Source: Antitrichia curtipendula
Taxonomy: Eukaryota; Streptophyta; Bryopsida; Hypnales; Leucodontaceae
Assembly: GCA_951230915.1 (NCBI GenBank)
Contig: OX579635.1
Coordinates: 39,060,001-39,124,000, forward strand
DNA: 64,000 nt
Direction: 5' to 3'
The position numbers and the translations under genes are program-made. Each line of letters begins with the position of its first letter. Within the stretch, counting starts at the first letter, position 1. This document shows positions 46,136 to 56,889 of the stretch, piece by piece. Below the pieces are notes generated by a model that made no database searches, had not been told where the DNA came from, and saw only the letters and a list, made by a program, of their open reading frames with translations.

Positions 46136-47422
46136 TTAACCCCTAAATGCCTGAGGCACTGTGAGCCCCCGATTCGTCACTCGGGACTCACGCTTTTCTT
46201 TTTGTTAATTATTATGATTTTGAGTGTAGTTTAAACATAAAAAGACCTAAAAAGAGTGTAAGACCAAAATAGGTGTGGCACATACCCATATAGCATTTGG
46301 TCACTTATATCTATAATCCCCTCAGACTAAACCCAATTCCCATTGTAAATAGACTAAAATCGGGATTCTGAGTGATTAAAACGGGTTTTTGGTAAATAGG
46401 GCTTAAAATGCCAAACCGAGGGCTAGGTAACCTCTGAGGGCTAGATTTGGTCCGAGGGAACACCGTTGAGGTCAGATAATCCATTTCCGACGATAGGTTT
46501 CACTTTCCCCATTTTACCGACGAAATAGCAGAAACCCCGAATTGTTAGCCTGCAGGAGTTACAACCTCACGACCGACGCCTGGGAGGAATCGGAGGATGC
46601 CGCATGTCATGTTGGGGTGGAAATCGCATTTGGAGATCAACGGCGAAATCGGTTTGCCAAGATTCCCCCCAACAAAGAAGATTCCCTGGTGGCCGGATTT
46701 TGAAGGAGAAGTCAAGATTTGGTTCTCCTCCGACCCTTGTGCAAAGTAAGAATGTTAGCTTGCACATCCTTTGTGGAATTCCATGAGAGGTTCCATAAAA
46801 AGTTTCGGAATTTTCTAACTTGCAGAAAATGTCTTTCCGAACGGTCAACCGCCAAAACCTACGATGGGAAATTCTTGGAAATTACCCAGGTTGCGGTAAA
46901 ATCTCACTAAAAATTAGAATAGCATCTTTTATGTTAATAAGATGCCCCAACAAGTTTCAAGACATTCCGATAGTCAGAAGTACCCGAACGGGCAAGATTC
47001 CCCGGAAATTGACAAATTTAAAGAATGCGGGAAAGTTGACCGGCGTCCCGGGAGCATACGGAATCGGAATGAGGTCAAAATTGGGTCTTTTCTTACTCCC
47101 TTATACCTTTTAGAGAACTTAGGCTAGTTACTTTTCTCAGAAAGGTCAAACTCCAAAAACTGGGTTTTTACCTTAATTTGGTGTTCAGTTAGCGCTAAGT
47201 TTTGTTGAGTTTTTAGCGTCAAAATAGGGGGTAGGGGGACCCTTGGACTAAAAGTGGCCTTCTGAAGCCAATGGCGCAATCCGTTTGTGATTTGGAGTAA
47301 ACCTCCAAAAGTTAGAGTTTTAATCCAGCGTAGAAAGTGAAAATCTAGAAGATTAGGATGAAAATCTTAATTGATAAGATTACCATGTAGGAAAAGAGAG
47401 GGGGGTGAGGGCCTTGGAAAAC

Positions 47423-47429
47423 TATATAA
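47423..47429 (+). promoter_or_regulatory. TATA box of the LTR-type element
   Basis: 'ctatataaggg' is a strong plant TATA sequence. It is followed at about 30 bp by a pyrimidine-rich start region, as expected for the U3/R boundary. Confidence 0.6.
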
Positions 47430-47879
47430 GGGCTCTCATTTTCCTCTCATTTCAACCCCTTTAGGTTCATTTTGAACCTCTTTTCAAGTTTTGGGTCCAT
47501 TTAGTTGGATTTTGGCCATTTTAGGCCACGTTGCCAAATTCTTGTGTTTTTGGAGCATTTTTAGCTCCATTGTCACTCTTTCTCAAGCTCTCTTTGAAGG
47601 ACATTGGGGTCCCTTCAAAGATTGCCTTGGTTTTCTTGTGCTTTTGTACTACTTGTGTTTTGTTGAATTTTTTTGAAGTCCTTGTACTAATCCTAGGGAA
47701 ACCTCTTTATGCCCGGCTTGCCGCTTGGAGGAACCTCTAGTGCTTTATTTCTAAGTTTCTTTGGTGGATTTGAGCATTACTAACTTGTGTTTAGAAGTCT
47801 TGAAGTACTAACCTCCACTAACCCATGTAGTAGGAGTATCCTTGTCAACTAACCCTTGTTGCCTTTGTCCCCGTACTCC

Positions 47880-48260
47880 TTTTACACGGCGAAGCTTTGA
47901 CTTCAAGGGTTGTGAGTTTATAGAATTTAGATGTGTTTTTCCAAGCACGGCGGAGCTTTGAACCCCCTTTTGTTTTAAATTATGTCAATTGTGAGAGGAC
48001 GGCAAAGCTTTGATTGTAGATGTTTAGGAATCACTAAAATTTTTAGAGAAACCAAAACTACGGCGAAGCTTTGACTTTAGATGTTTAGGAATCACTAGTA
48101 TTCTTAGAGAAAACCGAAACCACGGCGAAGCTTTGAACCCCCTTGTGTTTTAATTTGTGTCAATTGTGAGAGGACGGCGAAGCTTTGACTTTAGATGGTT
48201 AGGAATCACTAGTATTTGTAGAAAAACCGAAACTACGGCGAAGCTTTGACTTTAGATAGT
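47880..48260 (+). repeat. 'cggcgaagctttga' tandem array, seven copies
   Basis: The word recurs every 53-63 bp. Two unit types alternate: one with 'acccccttttgttttaaatt', one with 'gatgtttaggaatcactag'. The array is inside the LTR-type element. Confidence 0.85.
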
Positions 48261-48410
48261 CTAGACTTTAACACTGTAAAGGGAAAAAATGAAGATGGGA
48301 AACGCTTGAAAACGTTCCAACCATCTAGAGTTGGCCAAGGGCCAAGTGGCAATTTCCTTTATCCATAATTTTCCATTCCAAGCTAGTTAGCCTTAAACAA
48401 AAATTTAGAT

Positions 48411-48585
48411 CACCAGTCCAGGCACCAAAATTCAATTGGGACCAGCAGTCACCGAGGCACCCAGTCTAGGCATCGAAATTCAGTTGGGACCAGCAATCAC
48501 CGAGGCACCCAGTCCAGGCACCAAAAATTCAATTGGGACAGTAGTCACCGAAACCCAGTCCAGGCACCGAAATTCATTTGGGCCG
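48411..48585 (+). repeat. 48-bp tandem array, about 3.6 copies
   Basis: Unit begins 'cagtc(c/t)aggca(c/t)c', continues 'aaattcaattgggaccagca' and ends 'tcaccgaggcacc'. Confidence 0.85.
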
Positions 48586-48589
48586 GAGC

Positions 48590-48800
48590 AGCACCCAGAC
48601 TGGCCCAGTCCCGCAGGCTAACACGTGTCCCGGGGTGACGTGGCGGAAGAGGGGTCCCGACCTCCCGCAAGCCGACACGTGGCGAGGGTAACGGGGGCTG
48701 CCTCCTCCGACTGCTCCCGACCTGCCTGGCTCCGAATCCCGACTTGCCTGGCTCCGAATTCCAACTGTCTGGCTCCGAATTCCAACTACTGGCCTGTCCA
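48590..48800 (+). repeat. GC-rich block with G-box-like words and 'ctggctccgaatt' repeats
   Basis: Contains acacgtgtc, gacgtggc and acacgtggc (G-box/ABRE-like cores), then 'tggctccgaat(t/c)ccaact' or similar three times at about 20-bp spacing. It is much richer in GC than its surroundings. Frames of 80-87 codons on the minus strand across it are repeat-derived. Confidence 0.55.
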
Positions 48801-51384
48801 GGCCCCAAACTGGTTTCAAAAAAATTGGATTATTGTTTTGTCCTAAAAAAAAATTGAGATAGTAGTTGGCCTTTCAACAAATTTTGAAGTTGGATGTGGG
48901 AAGGGAAAATTAGATAAGAGCTTACAAGAGGTTGGAGAGGTGAAGAGGTAGAATAGGAAAAAAGTTGGGATGTCTTAGAGGTAGCGTTTCCACTACCAAA
49001 AAGAGTCCAAAAAACATCATAAAAGAAGAAAATCACTTAGAGCTCTCATAGGACTCTTCAAGCTCTTGGAAAACCACAATTGTAAGTGATTTGAGAATGG
49101 GGAAGGTAGGAGGATGAAGGGAGATTAGGATTAGGGAGAATTGCTAAGAAATCTTGAAGAGTCAATTTGGACCATTAGTTTTTGGATAAAATAATAATTG
49201 ACTTAGAAGAAGATAGGAGTCAATTATTATTTAGGAGTCAAGAGTCAATTATTTATTCCAACTAGTCAACCTTTGGGATAACTAAATAATTGAGTAAGAA
49301 TAGTGTAGAAAGAAAAGGAAGAAGGAGAGTTAGAAAGAAAAGGAAAGAATAGGAAAATTTGTATTAGAACCCAAACTTTAAGCGGTGAGCAAAAATACAA
49401 AAGCACTCTCAACCATGGCGGACCAAGAATATTTGGATGAGCTCATCTACAACACGGCGGATGAAGCTCAACTTGAGGTAACTTACTAACTTTTACCTTT
49501 CTTTTGGAATTGTTTAGATTAGCAACTAAATACTTAGCCGGAACTTCAAGGTCGATTCAGAGAGTCTAAATTAGGATTTTTCCCAAGTTTATCTGTCAAA
49601 GTTGGTAGATTATGATTAGAGCTCTCCGAAAACACCTTAAACTTAGAATTTCGATCTAAAATGAAGGAGTTAGCTTTGGATGAAGTTTAGAGTAAAAATC
49701 GGATGAAAAATATTTAGAAGTGTCCAAGTGAAAGTTAATTAGAAAATTAGCAAGTAGAAGTAATCTGAATCATAGGAGTGGAATTAAAAGTAAAATTCAA
49801 AAGTAGGATTAGTAGTAATCAACGGATGAAGTTTGAGGAACCGATTAGCGGTCAAACTTCATCCATCAATAACTTTTGCTAGGATAAGTTTAAAATCAAG
49901 TTAGAGACCATTTTGGAAAGCTTGAATTAGCCTCTTTGAGGAACAAATTTCAAAGTACTAAAAATAGCAACTGACCAGAATCCATTCCAAGCTTCAAAGA
50001 GCAAGGGGGGATAGAATTAGGGTGTCCAAACGTGATTAAGGAAGAAAGTTAGCATTAGAATGTTAGAGTGACAACTTCAAGTGTTCCAATCGTAGTTCAA
50101 GCTTTGAGAAATACCAAGTTACCTAGAAGAAATAGAAGGATGAAATTTGGACCAGGAAACGGATGAAGTCAACTTAGATTAGTCCAATTAAGACTAAACT
50201 TAGAATTTAGTTAGAGTTTCACTATATCAAACTAGGGTTTAAATTTAACGATTAATTGAAATAGGGAACAAGTCCAAAGTCATGGATGAAGTTTAATTTG
50301 CCCCGGAAAGGCTAAAACTTCATCCGTTGATATCTTTTGCTAGGAGAAGGGGATAGGGATGAATTTTATGTTTTTAGAAATGGCATGAGATTCTCTACAA
50401 CTTAGGATTGCTAAATTTAGACTGTAGCTAGTTTCGTTCAAAAATCACCGTGGCCTCTTTGATTGAAGTAGTTTTGGTAGAAATTGTAATTGTTGCATTC
50501 TTTTTGAGTTTGATTGCAATTGTTGGTATTTAGGGACTTAGAAAAAAGATCCATTGCTTGGAAGGCACAATGGACCGACGTTAGGACACCCATAGGTTAG
50601 AATTTCTCGAAATACTAAGAACCTGGTTGTGTTTACTTATTTACCAAGGGTGGGTAAATAAGCGCTCACAGGCACCCAAATTTGGTGTTTGCAAAACTTT
50701 GAAGTTAAATAAAACCTAACCAAGTTGCTATTTTTAGTAGTTTATATTTTTGGAAAGTTCTTCTTGAAGTCTAGTTTTAGCATTAAAAATCCAATCTTGA
50801 AAATAAATGATAATGATTTTTCTATTCAAGATTTTGTGCAAGGGTACCCCATTGCAATCTTGACTTCCCGTAGTGTTGAGAGCTCTTGGAAATGAGCCTC
50901 AAATACACTACACTAAAATTGGTAAATAGTGTTGGGTGACAATTAGTGTTGGTCACTGTTTTTTACCTTCAACACTATTTACCAATTCATGTGCAAATAG
51001 TGTTGGGCATTGAATTCATGCCGTCAAAATCTGATCCTTCCCTGGGGAACTACAATTTTTGCCTTACATCGTCCCGAGATGGCCCTTCCGTGCGGAGTCT
51101 CCAATTTCAGCACCTTGCTGCTCCACTCTCCAAGAAAACTGAATTTTTCAGGGGGTGGTGGTGGTTTATAGTCCGGCGTTTTCCGCCGCTCCGTATTCCC
51201 GCCTACGAGGTAAAATTCGAACTTCCGGCTTCCATTACTTTTGACTGAGGTACTTGATTGCACTTTCGATGCCACGGTTGGATTTGTCTTCTTCTCCTCT
51301 GTATCCTCTAAAAAAAAATTTCTTTTTTTGGTCGCCGTTTTTTTTTCTGAAGTGAATTTTTTACTTCATTTCAGCATTTCTGCC

Positions 51385-52917
51385 ATGGATCGGCCCCCAC
51401 TTGCTGAGATTCCTCCCGACTCCCCTGCTCGGCGACTTCAGCAAGTTTCCAGTTTGGCCACTCGCCGGTCTATCGTCAATTGGATGGTGGAGGATGTCGG
51501 CGTTTATGGCTTGGTTGGCCTCAATGCTCGCGTCATCCACGCGTTTCCGGAGCATTTCCGTGGCCAACGCCCGGCCAACCTCATTAAAGCCAGCTGATGG
51601 TGGCAACAACGTGACCAATTTGAAGAAAATGCTCCAAGCCCCTTGACTCCGTTCTCGTGCAGCCGAAGTTGCTTGGGCAAAAGGAGGCGCCACTCTCCCA
51701 AGGCAAAGTCGGGTCGAGGCCCTAAGAAGAGCGAGTGGGTGCAATATTTGTACCCACTTTTGCTTGAAGAATTCAACCGCCTCCGCAAATCAGGTGTTAA
51801 ATTCTCCGCATTCCTCCTTCGTGAATTAACCCTATCCATTCTCGTAGCTCCTAGATCCGTTTTCACCGACCGCTTTATCGATCCCAAGGACGGTATTTTG
51901 TTGGTCCAAAAAATTACGGCGAATTGGATCAATCAATTCATGGACAATCATAATATTGTCTTGCTATCCCAACGTGGTCGTTTGACTTGTAGCCCTGAAA
52001 AAGAGCTTCAAATCGAAATGCAAAACGCCTACCATTTGGAGGTCTTGCAAAGGGGCTTTTCATCCAGGGAATTCGATGAAAACCTCATGAAAAACCTGGA
52101 TGAAACACATTTTGTTGTCAATCTTGACAACGGACGAACCTTAGGGTTTAGGGGAGATACCACTGTAAAATACGCCGAGGTTGTCTCGGGTGGAGAATCC
52201 ATGACTATGGTGGTTCGGATTTCTGGGGGCCGGCGGGCCACTATAGAAGCCCCTATGCTCATTTTTGCAAATCAAAATAGAAGCTATCCTATCCGAGGTT
52301 TGATGGATACTATTCCCGGCGTTTCTTATAGATCTGGCCCTAAAGGCTGGATGGACCAAACCATCTTACCCAAGTATTTCTTGGAACCTCGTGCATATCA
52401 AGCCGATCTTCATCAACGGATGAAGATCATATGGCTTGATAATTGTACTGGGCGTGCTATAACCCCTACATTGGCTGCTGTCCTAGCAGCCAAAAATACG
52501 ATTTTCAAATTTCTACCTCCATGTTCTACTCACCTTTGCCAACCAGCGGATATATTCCTCATTGCTAAAATCAAGGATGCATGGACAAAACGGTGGGAAG
52601 CCAAGAAAATTGAGTTGATACAACTCAATGCTTGGCAAAATACACCTCGGGCAGATGGACAATGGTCAAGAAAATTGACAAATCCGGACAAACAATTTTT
52701 CCTACAATTGGCTGCGGATAGTGTAGAAGATGTCAACCGACAAGTGGATGTTGACAACATCTCCTATGCTAGGAAAGCAATGATTCGTTGTGGCTTAGCA
52801 TTAGGACTTGATGGATCTTGGAGTGTAGGGCAATTGTTTCCACATCTCCAAGACATTATTGCAAAAAACTTGCCATATTTTCAAGGGAAGAGCTGCCCAA
52901 TTTTAATTGAAATCTGA
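51385..52917 (+). pseudogene. pogo-type DDD transposase with a single stop codon
   Basis: One continuous frame of 510 codons from ATG at 51385 to 52917, broken only by TGA at 51595-51597, where CGA is the likely ancestor (CpG decay). The N-terminal 130 residues have RRSIVNWMVEDVG and a basic stretch (GKRRRHSPKAKSGRGPKK), a likely DNA-binding part. The catalytic core has NLDETHF (Asp239), IIWLDNC (Asp352) and HLCQPADIF (Asp389), giving a D-36-D spacing as in pogo/Tigger DDE_1 proteins. A leader intron is possible (donor 51209, acceptor 51374). All three acids are present, so the gene died recently or is read through. It could mobilise short elements with the same ends. Confidence 0.8.
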
Positions 52918-53021
52918 TATTTTATTATATGTCTCCTCCAATTTTTGGCCTACAACTAGGATTATTATGTTGTGTTTATGGTTCTTTTTATATTTAGCAA
53001 TTTAGACATACATTGTGACCA

Positions 53022-53277
53022 ATTTTAGCATTTCATAGTCTTTCCAGCATTTTATGGTTTCTCACAGCATTTTAAGCTCTTTTCCAGCATTTCATGGTTT
53101 CTCATAGCATTTCAAGGTCTTTTCTACCATTTTAAGGTCTTTTCCAGCATTTTATGGTTTCTCACAGCATTTTAAGGTCTTTTCCAGCATGTTAGGGTCT
53201 TTTCTACCATTTTAGGGTCTTTTTCACCATTTTAGGGTCTATTCCAGCATTTCAAGGACTCTTTCAGCATTTCAGGG
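53022..53277 (+). repeat. 20-bp tandem array behind the transposase gene
   Basis: About 13 units of 'ttttccagcattttaaggtc', alternating with a 'tatggtttctcacagcattt' variant. It lies inside the transposon, between the gene and the right end. Confidence 0.85.
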
Positions 53278-53841
53278 ATTATTTACTATCTAACACTAAA
53301 TGTAGAGAGGTCAAAAACTTGAAATGACCTAATTTTACTATAGAGCTCAAATAGTGTTGGAATGGGATAAAAATGTTCTAACACTACCTTTGCAAATCAC
53401 AATTAGTGTTAGGTGGGACAATTAGTGTTGCCAACACTAATTACCAATTTTAGTGTAGATCTTGGAGAAAAAATCACATTCAAAATTCATTTAAAAAAGT
53501 TATAAAGTAGATTTTAAGAATCCATAAATTGATTAGGGTTATACATGTTAAATCCTTTAACATCATATTTTTTTGGTCACTAACTTTTTAGATTTGACTT
53601 GTGAAAAGAGGATTGAAAGATTTGTGCAGTTTTAACACCCTCATAGTCAAACATTATAATCTTTCACTCCATAAATGATGTTGTGTTTTCTTTTCCTATG
53701 AGATCTCTAACATGTTTGGATTGAATTTGTACGGTTACAATTCAAAAAAAATTGATACAACTTATCAAAATGTTGGCATTTTGTTCAATTTAGAGACAAT
53801 TCCAAGCAACTCAAAACAAGCCTTGGGCATTTAGGGGTTAA

Positions 53842-54126
53842 TTCCATTCACCATTTAAGGAACCTTTCCCTACAACCACCTAGAAACTTGCAACGTGTAC
53901 AAGTTTGCACATTTATTTGAAGGTAAGGCGAAAATCAATTACCAAAGAACGAAATGTCAAGTGATGAATTCTTTTTCACACTTAACACAAATCGAAGCTA
54001 ATTTGTATGGCCAATGGAGCCTCTAATGTAGTGCTTGGTTCAAGGAATCTCAACGTTACTTGAGCAGGGTCCTTGGCTTGCAGATATTGACTGATTTTTC
54101 TGATGGACATGGATTTCAAGCTTCCA
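53842..54126 (-). other. 3' flank of membrane-protein copy C
   Basis: Matches the 3' flanks of copies A (34544-34770, inverted) and B. No gene. Confidence 0.45.
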
Positions 54127-54717
54127 TCAGAGGGCAATGGTGTCGTGCGCGTGCACCACCTCTTGACACCACCGTGCCCAGGTTTCAAACTTCCGGTCCT
54201 TGTTCTCTTTATATACGTTGCGACGCATACACGACACTCCGATTGGAAAAACAGCCCAAAACATCGATCTCCCTCATTGCAGCCTTGAATTTCTTCCAAA
54301 CTAGGACTGTGAAGCGGGTACCACTCCTCCCCTTGACAATTGGCTCATGGCATGCCAGGAAGCCCACTAACGACCAGCAAAACCTAATCGATTAAACAAG
54401 GAGGAGAACCAAATCAGCTGCCACCGCAAACAAACTACACACCACGTAAAGAAGAATAAAAAGATCGCGAACTGGCCGAAGAAGGTGAATGTGACCAACA
54501 AGACGGGCACCCAAAGTGCTGGTCAACCTATGACGAGGAACATCACATGGAGCGCACTCCAAAGGAAAATTCCCAGCGGAATTCAAAGCCACGAGCTCGC
54601 GAGAAGGCCAAAGCGAAGGCGCTGGTAGAGGTCGGGATTGTGAGGGGCAGGCATGTCCACACAGACAAGAATCGCACACTCCTCGGCATACTCCTTGCGG
54701 CAACAAGCCATGTCCAT
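54127..54717 (-). pseudogene. Membrane-protein family, copy C, broken
   Basis: Starts MDMACCRKEYAEECAILVCV at 54717 and ends ETWARWCQEVVHAHDTIAL before the stop at 54127. Stops interrupt it where copy A has WLPSP (TGA) and VGGP (TGA for Gly), and the frame shifts around the region after the hydrophobic core. It keeps enough sequence to show it was once a full copy. An open 104-codon frame on the same strand is out of register and not real. Confidence 0.75.
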
Positions 54718-55189
54718 TGACGTACTATCCGGTAGGAAACCCTGATCCGGTTTGACTGCTGGCGTGTCTTCGACTTCTTCCCTACCAACAATTGTTTGCA
54801 GAAATGCGAAGAAAGAATGACTCCTGCTCTAAGTAACACTTACAGCAAGAGTTGAAGAGTGCACTTCGAATTGGAGTGGAATCAGATCGCAAGTACTTGC
54901 TACAATTGCTACCCTGGTTCGAAGATACACGAGGAGAGGATTGTGAAAGCAGGTGATGCTCAAGGTGCAGAGGAGAAGGAAGTAGTCTGGAAGGAAGGTG
55001 AAGGCCCTGGCCGCCACTGCCTTCACATGGCCGACTAGCTGTACTGTAGATTGTCTATTCTGAGCGCTGAAAATGTCCACTTTCAGTTGGACTTGTGATC
55101 ATGAGCTTTCCACCAAATCAACCATCGATCAACAATCAGTTGTGGGAGAAGGAATTATGGTCTCCTGAGAACAAGACGTGCAATTTCGT
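54718..55189. promoter_or_regulatory. Leader region of copy C
   Basis: Shares the conserved words of the other leaders ('cttccctaccaacaattg', 'gaggagaggattgtgaaagc', 'gtagattgtctattctgag'), and shows the unoccupied site of the MITE at 33419-33647. Confidence 0.5.
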
Positions 55190-55530
55190 AGAGAGATATG
55201 GCCATTTGGGGAGGTGAGCATCACCTGAGAATGAGCTTTCCACCAAAACCCAAACTAGGACCCAACCAGGTTTCGGAATGGCTCGACTGCAACAATGGAA
55301 TCATTGTTCTTGTCTACTTTTTGTTCTCTCTAGGAAAGATTTCAGCAATGCCCTTCAGTGTTGGGGCTTTTTATTCTAGCAAATCAATACGTTGCAGAGC
55401 TCTTGCTGGGCTCCCTCGACGAGCTCGGATTCTTCATCTTCTCGTCCTGGAGTTACTTTGCTGCTTTTCTTCCAATTGCTTCCAGTGAAAGGAGGTTGAC
55501 TAGCTTGGCATTTGAGATGAACTAGGATAG
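55190..55530 (+). repeat. Copy 3 of the duplicated flanking block, 96-codon frame
   Basis: Frame reads GPNQVSEWLDCNNGIIVLVY, GKISAMPFSVGAF and SIRCRALAGLPRR, aligned with the 32935-33260 copy for about 70 residues. After that a small indel changes the frame. Divergent from pseudogene copy C, as copy 2 is from copy A. Confidence 0.45.
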
Positions 55531-55534
55531 TAGC

Positions 55535-55928
55535 CGTCCGAGCAAATCAACAATCTAACGTAAATGCAAGCGCATGTGAAGAGGAGTGGTTAGCAGAGAC
55601 CTGTGACAAGGAGCATGCTCGTGCAATAAACAGGAGTCGGAGGGGGAGAAGAGAGTCTTGTGCATCATGAAGTTAGACTACGGAGTCGGGCAATCCCGAA
55701 GAGCGTCAGCGCTGGGGCTCAACCAAAATGGGATGCCACCTAGCCTTGGCCGTCATTAGATTAGCTTTCACCAGTACGCACCGTTGAGCATTGAGATTGA
55801 CATTTCACATCTTTTATTAGCAAGCCCCCCTCCATCTTGTATCCATCTTTCAACATCCTTGCATTACGGTAAACTGTCTAGTCTGTGACAATCCAAAGGC
55901 CCATTCCATACGTATGGGGAATGATTCT
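55535..55928. other. Spacer
   Basis: Less AT-rich unique sequence with no reading frame of note. Confidence 0.35.
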
Positions 55929-56889
55929 TTAACCCCTAAAGGTTGTTGACTATGTTTTCACCAAAAACGCTTCCAAACCATCATTTTTAATACCAATATC
56001 AAATTTTAGGAAAAAAAACATTTTTGTACAAATGTAACCATAGGATCTTGTAGTACGCTGGTTTGAGAAGATGTGGAAAAAAATTTAGAAAATTTTCACT
56101 GTGTAGATTGCAAGATATTAGCATTTGAAGTGACAAAAATCCTATTTTTGCCCTTGCAAAAGATTGGGCAGCTACACTTCACAAGGTCAGATCTTTATGA
56201 AAAAAATTCCCAAATGGTTGTAATTCTTTAGGTTCATTCTTCAAGGCAAATTGGCTACATGCTTCAAAAAATTTGAGATCATTTGGAATTGTACAAAATA
56301 TAGGGAAAAAATAGTAAGTAGAAAGAAATAGAGAATGATTCAAAATATTAAATTGTTAACCATTTATTTATGGAATTGAAAAATGCCAATTCCAATGGTT
56401 GTCATGTTGTAATAAACAATCTAAACCTTATTTTCTTATTTTTTTTCAAAAATATTAAAAATCGAGTAAAATAAAGGGCTTAAAAGTTTATTTTAGAATA
56501 GAGATTTCTACTTATAAATTGCCTTCAACTAAAACTCCTTAAACTTTCATTTCATTAACCAAAATGGAATGACTCCAAGTTTTCCGTGTATATAAAAATC
56601 TAAAGAACCAATTTCAAATTTTTATATTTCAAAAAAGTGATTTTAAAGAAGTTTATTTTGTTGCCCGAGCTACCCACCGAGCAATGAAAACTACATATCA
56701 TTCAATAACTTTTTGACAATGTAGTCAAAAGTTATGAAATCTGTTGGGCCCTAGGTTGGGCCTTAAAGCTATTCCTGAGAAAAATGTTGTGTTAAAAATT
56801 CAAAGAACAAAAATAAAAATTCCATTCACAGTGAGATGTCCAAAATTGCTATGTTGCCAAAAAACACACTTTGGTCCTCTAGAGGTTAA
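55929..56889. mobile_element. TTAA-type (piggyBac-like) element, 961 bp
   Basis: TTAA at both sides (55929-55932, 56886-56889). Ends are CCCCTAAAGG and, on the other strand, CCTCTAGAGGACC. The interior aligns with 4762-5697 along its length ('gggcagct(a/g)cacttcacaag', 'ggctacatgctt'). Confidence 0.8.

Larger units (their letters stand above)
46160..50670 (+). mobile_element. TG...CA element with GGCAC duplication, probable 4.5-kb solo LTR
   Basis: It begins TGTGAGCCCCCGA and ends GCGCTCACA, with GGCAC directly on both sides (46155-46159, 50671-50675). TG...CA ends and a 5-bp duplication mark LTR retroelements. I find no second copy of the first bases inside, so it is one long LTR (or a non-coding LTR-derived unit). 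A TATA box at 47423-47429 lies before an R-like start. Three tandem arrays and a GC-rich block lie inside. ATG at 49415 opens only 24 codons (MADQEYLDELIYNT...). From 49700 to 50350 a block with 'ggatgaagttt...aaacttcatcc' occurs twice. No gag, pol or integrase is present. Confidence 0.75.
50911..53455 (+). mobile_element. pogo/Tigger-like DNA transposon, nearly complete
   Basis: 2,545 bp with 25-bp inverted ends CACTAAAATTGGTAA(A/T)TAGT..., one mismatch, flanked by TA on each side (50909-50910, 53456-53457). Subterminal 'agtgttgg' words occur several times at each end, as transposase-binding sites often do. It encodes a DDD transposase. The ends start with CACTA by coincidence; a TA duplication and pogo-type transposase exclude the CACTA class. 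Confidence 0.85.
46136..53841. mobile_element. TTAA-type element expanded by two nested insertions
   Basis: Left TTAA+CCCCTAAATGCCTGAGGC (46136-46157) and right gccttgggcatttagggg+TTAA (53820-53841) are perfectly oriented ends with TTAA at each side. Between them lie a 4.5-kb LTR-type insertion and a pogo-like transposon, leaving about 640 bp of the element's own DNA. Flanks at 46080-46135 and 53842 on match the uninterrupted sequence near 36380-36500. Confidence 0.75.

Noticed and set aside
47880..48585. CRISPR-like spaced repeats
   Set aside because: Spacers are themselves repeated, the genome is eukaryotic and the array lies in an LTR-type element.
48545..48819. Two overlapping minus-strand frames of 81-87 codons
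   Set aside because: They are made of the 'ctggctccgaatt' repeat and GC-rich block of the LTR-type element.
50911..53455. CACTA superfamily assignment from the CACTA start of the ends
   Set aside because: The flanking duplication is TA and the transposase is a DDD pogo type, so the CACTA start is coincidence.
54392..54706. 104-codon minus-strand frame in copy C
   Set aside because: It is a shifted frame of the pseudogene; the ancestral frame is recognised by MDMACCRKEYAEEC.
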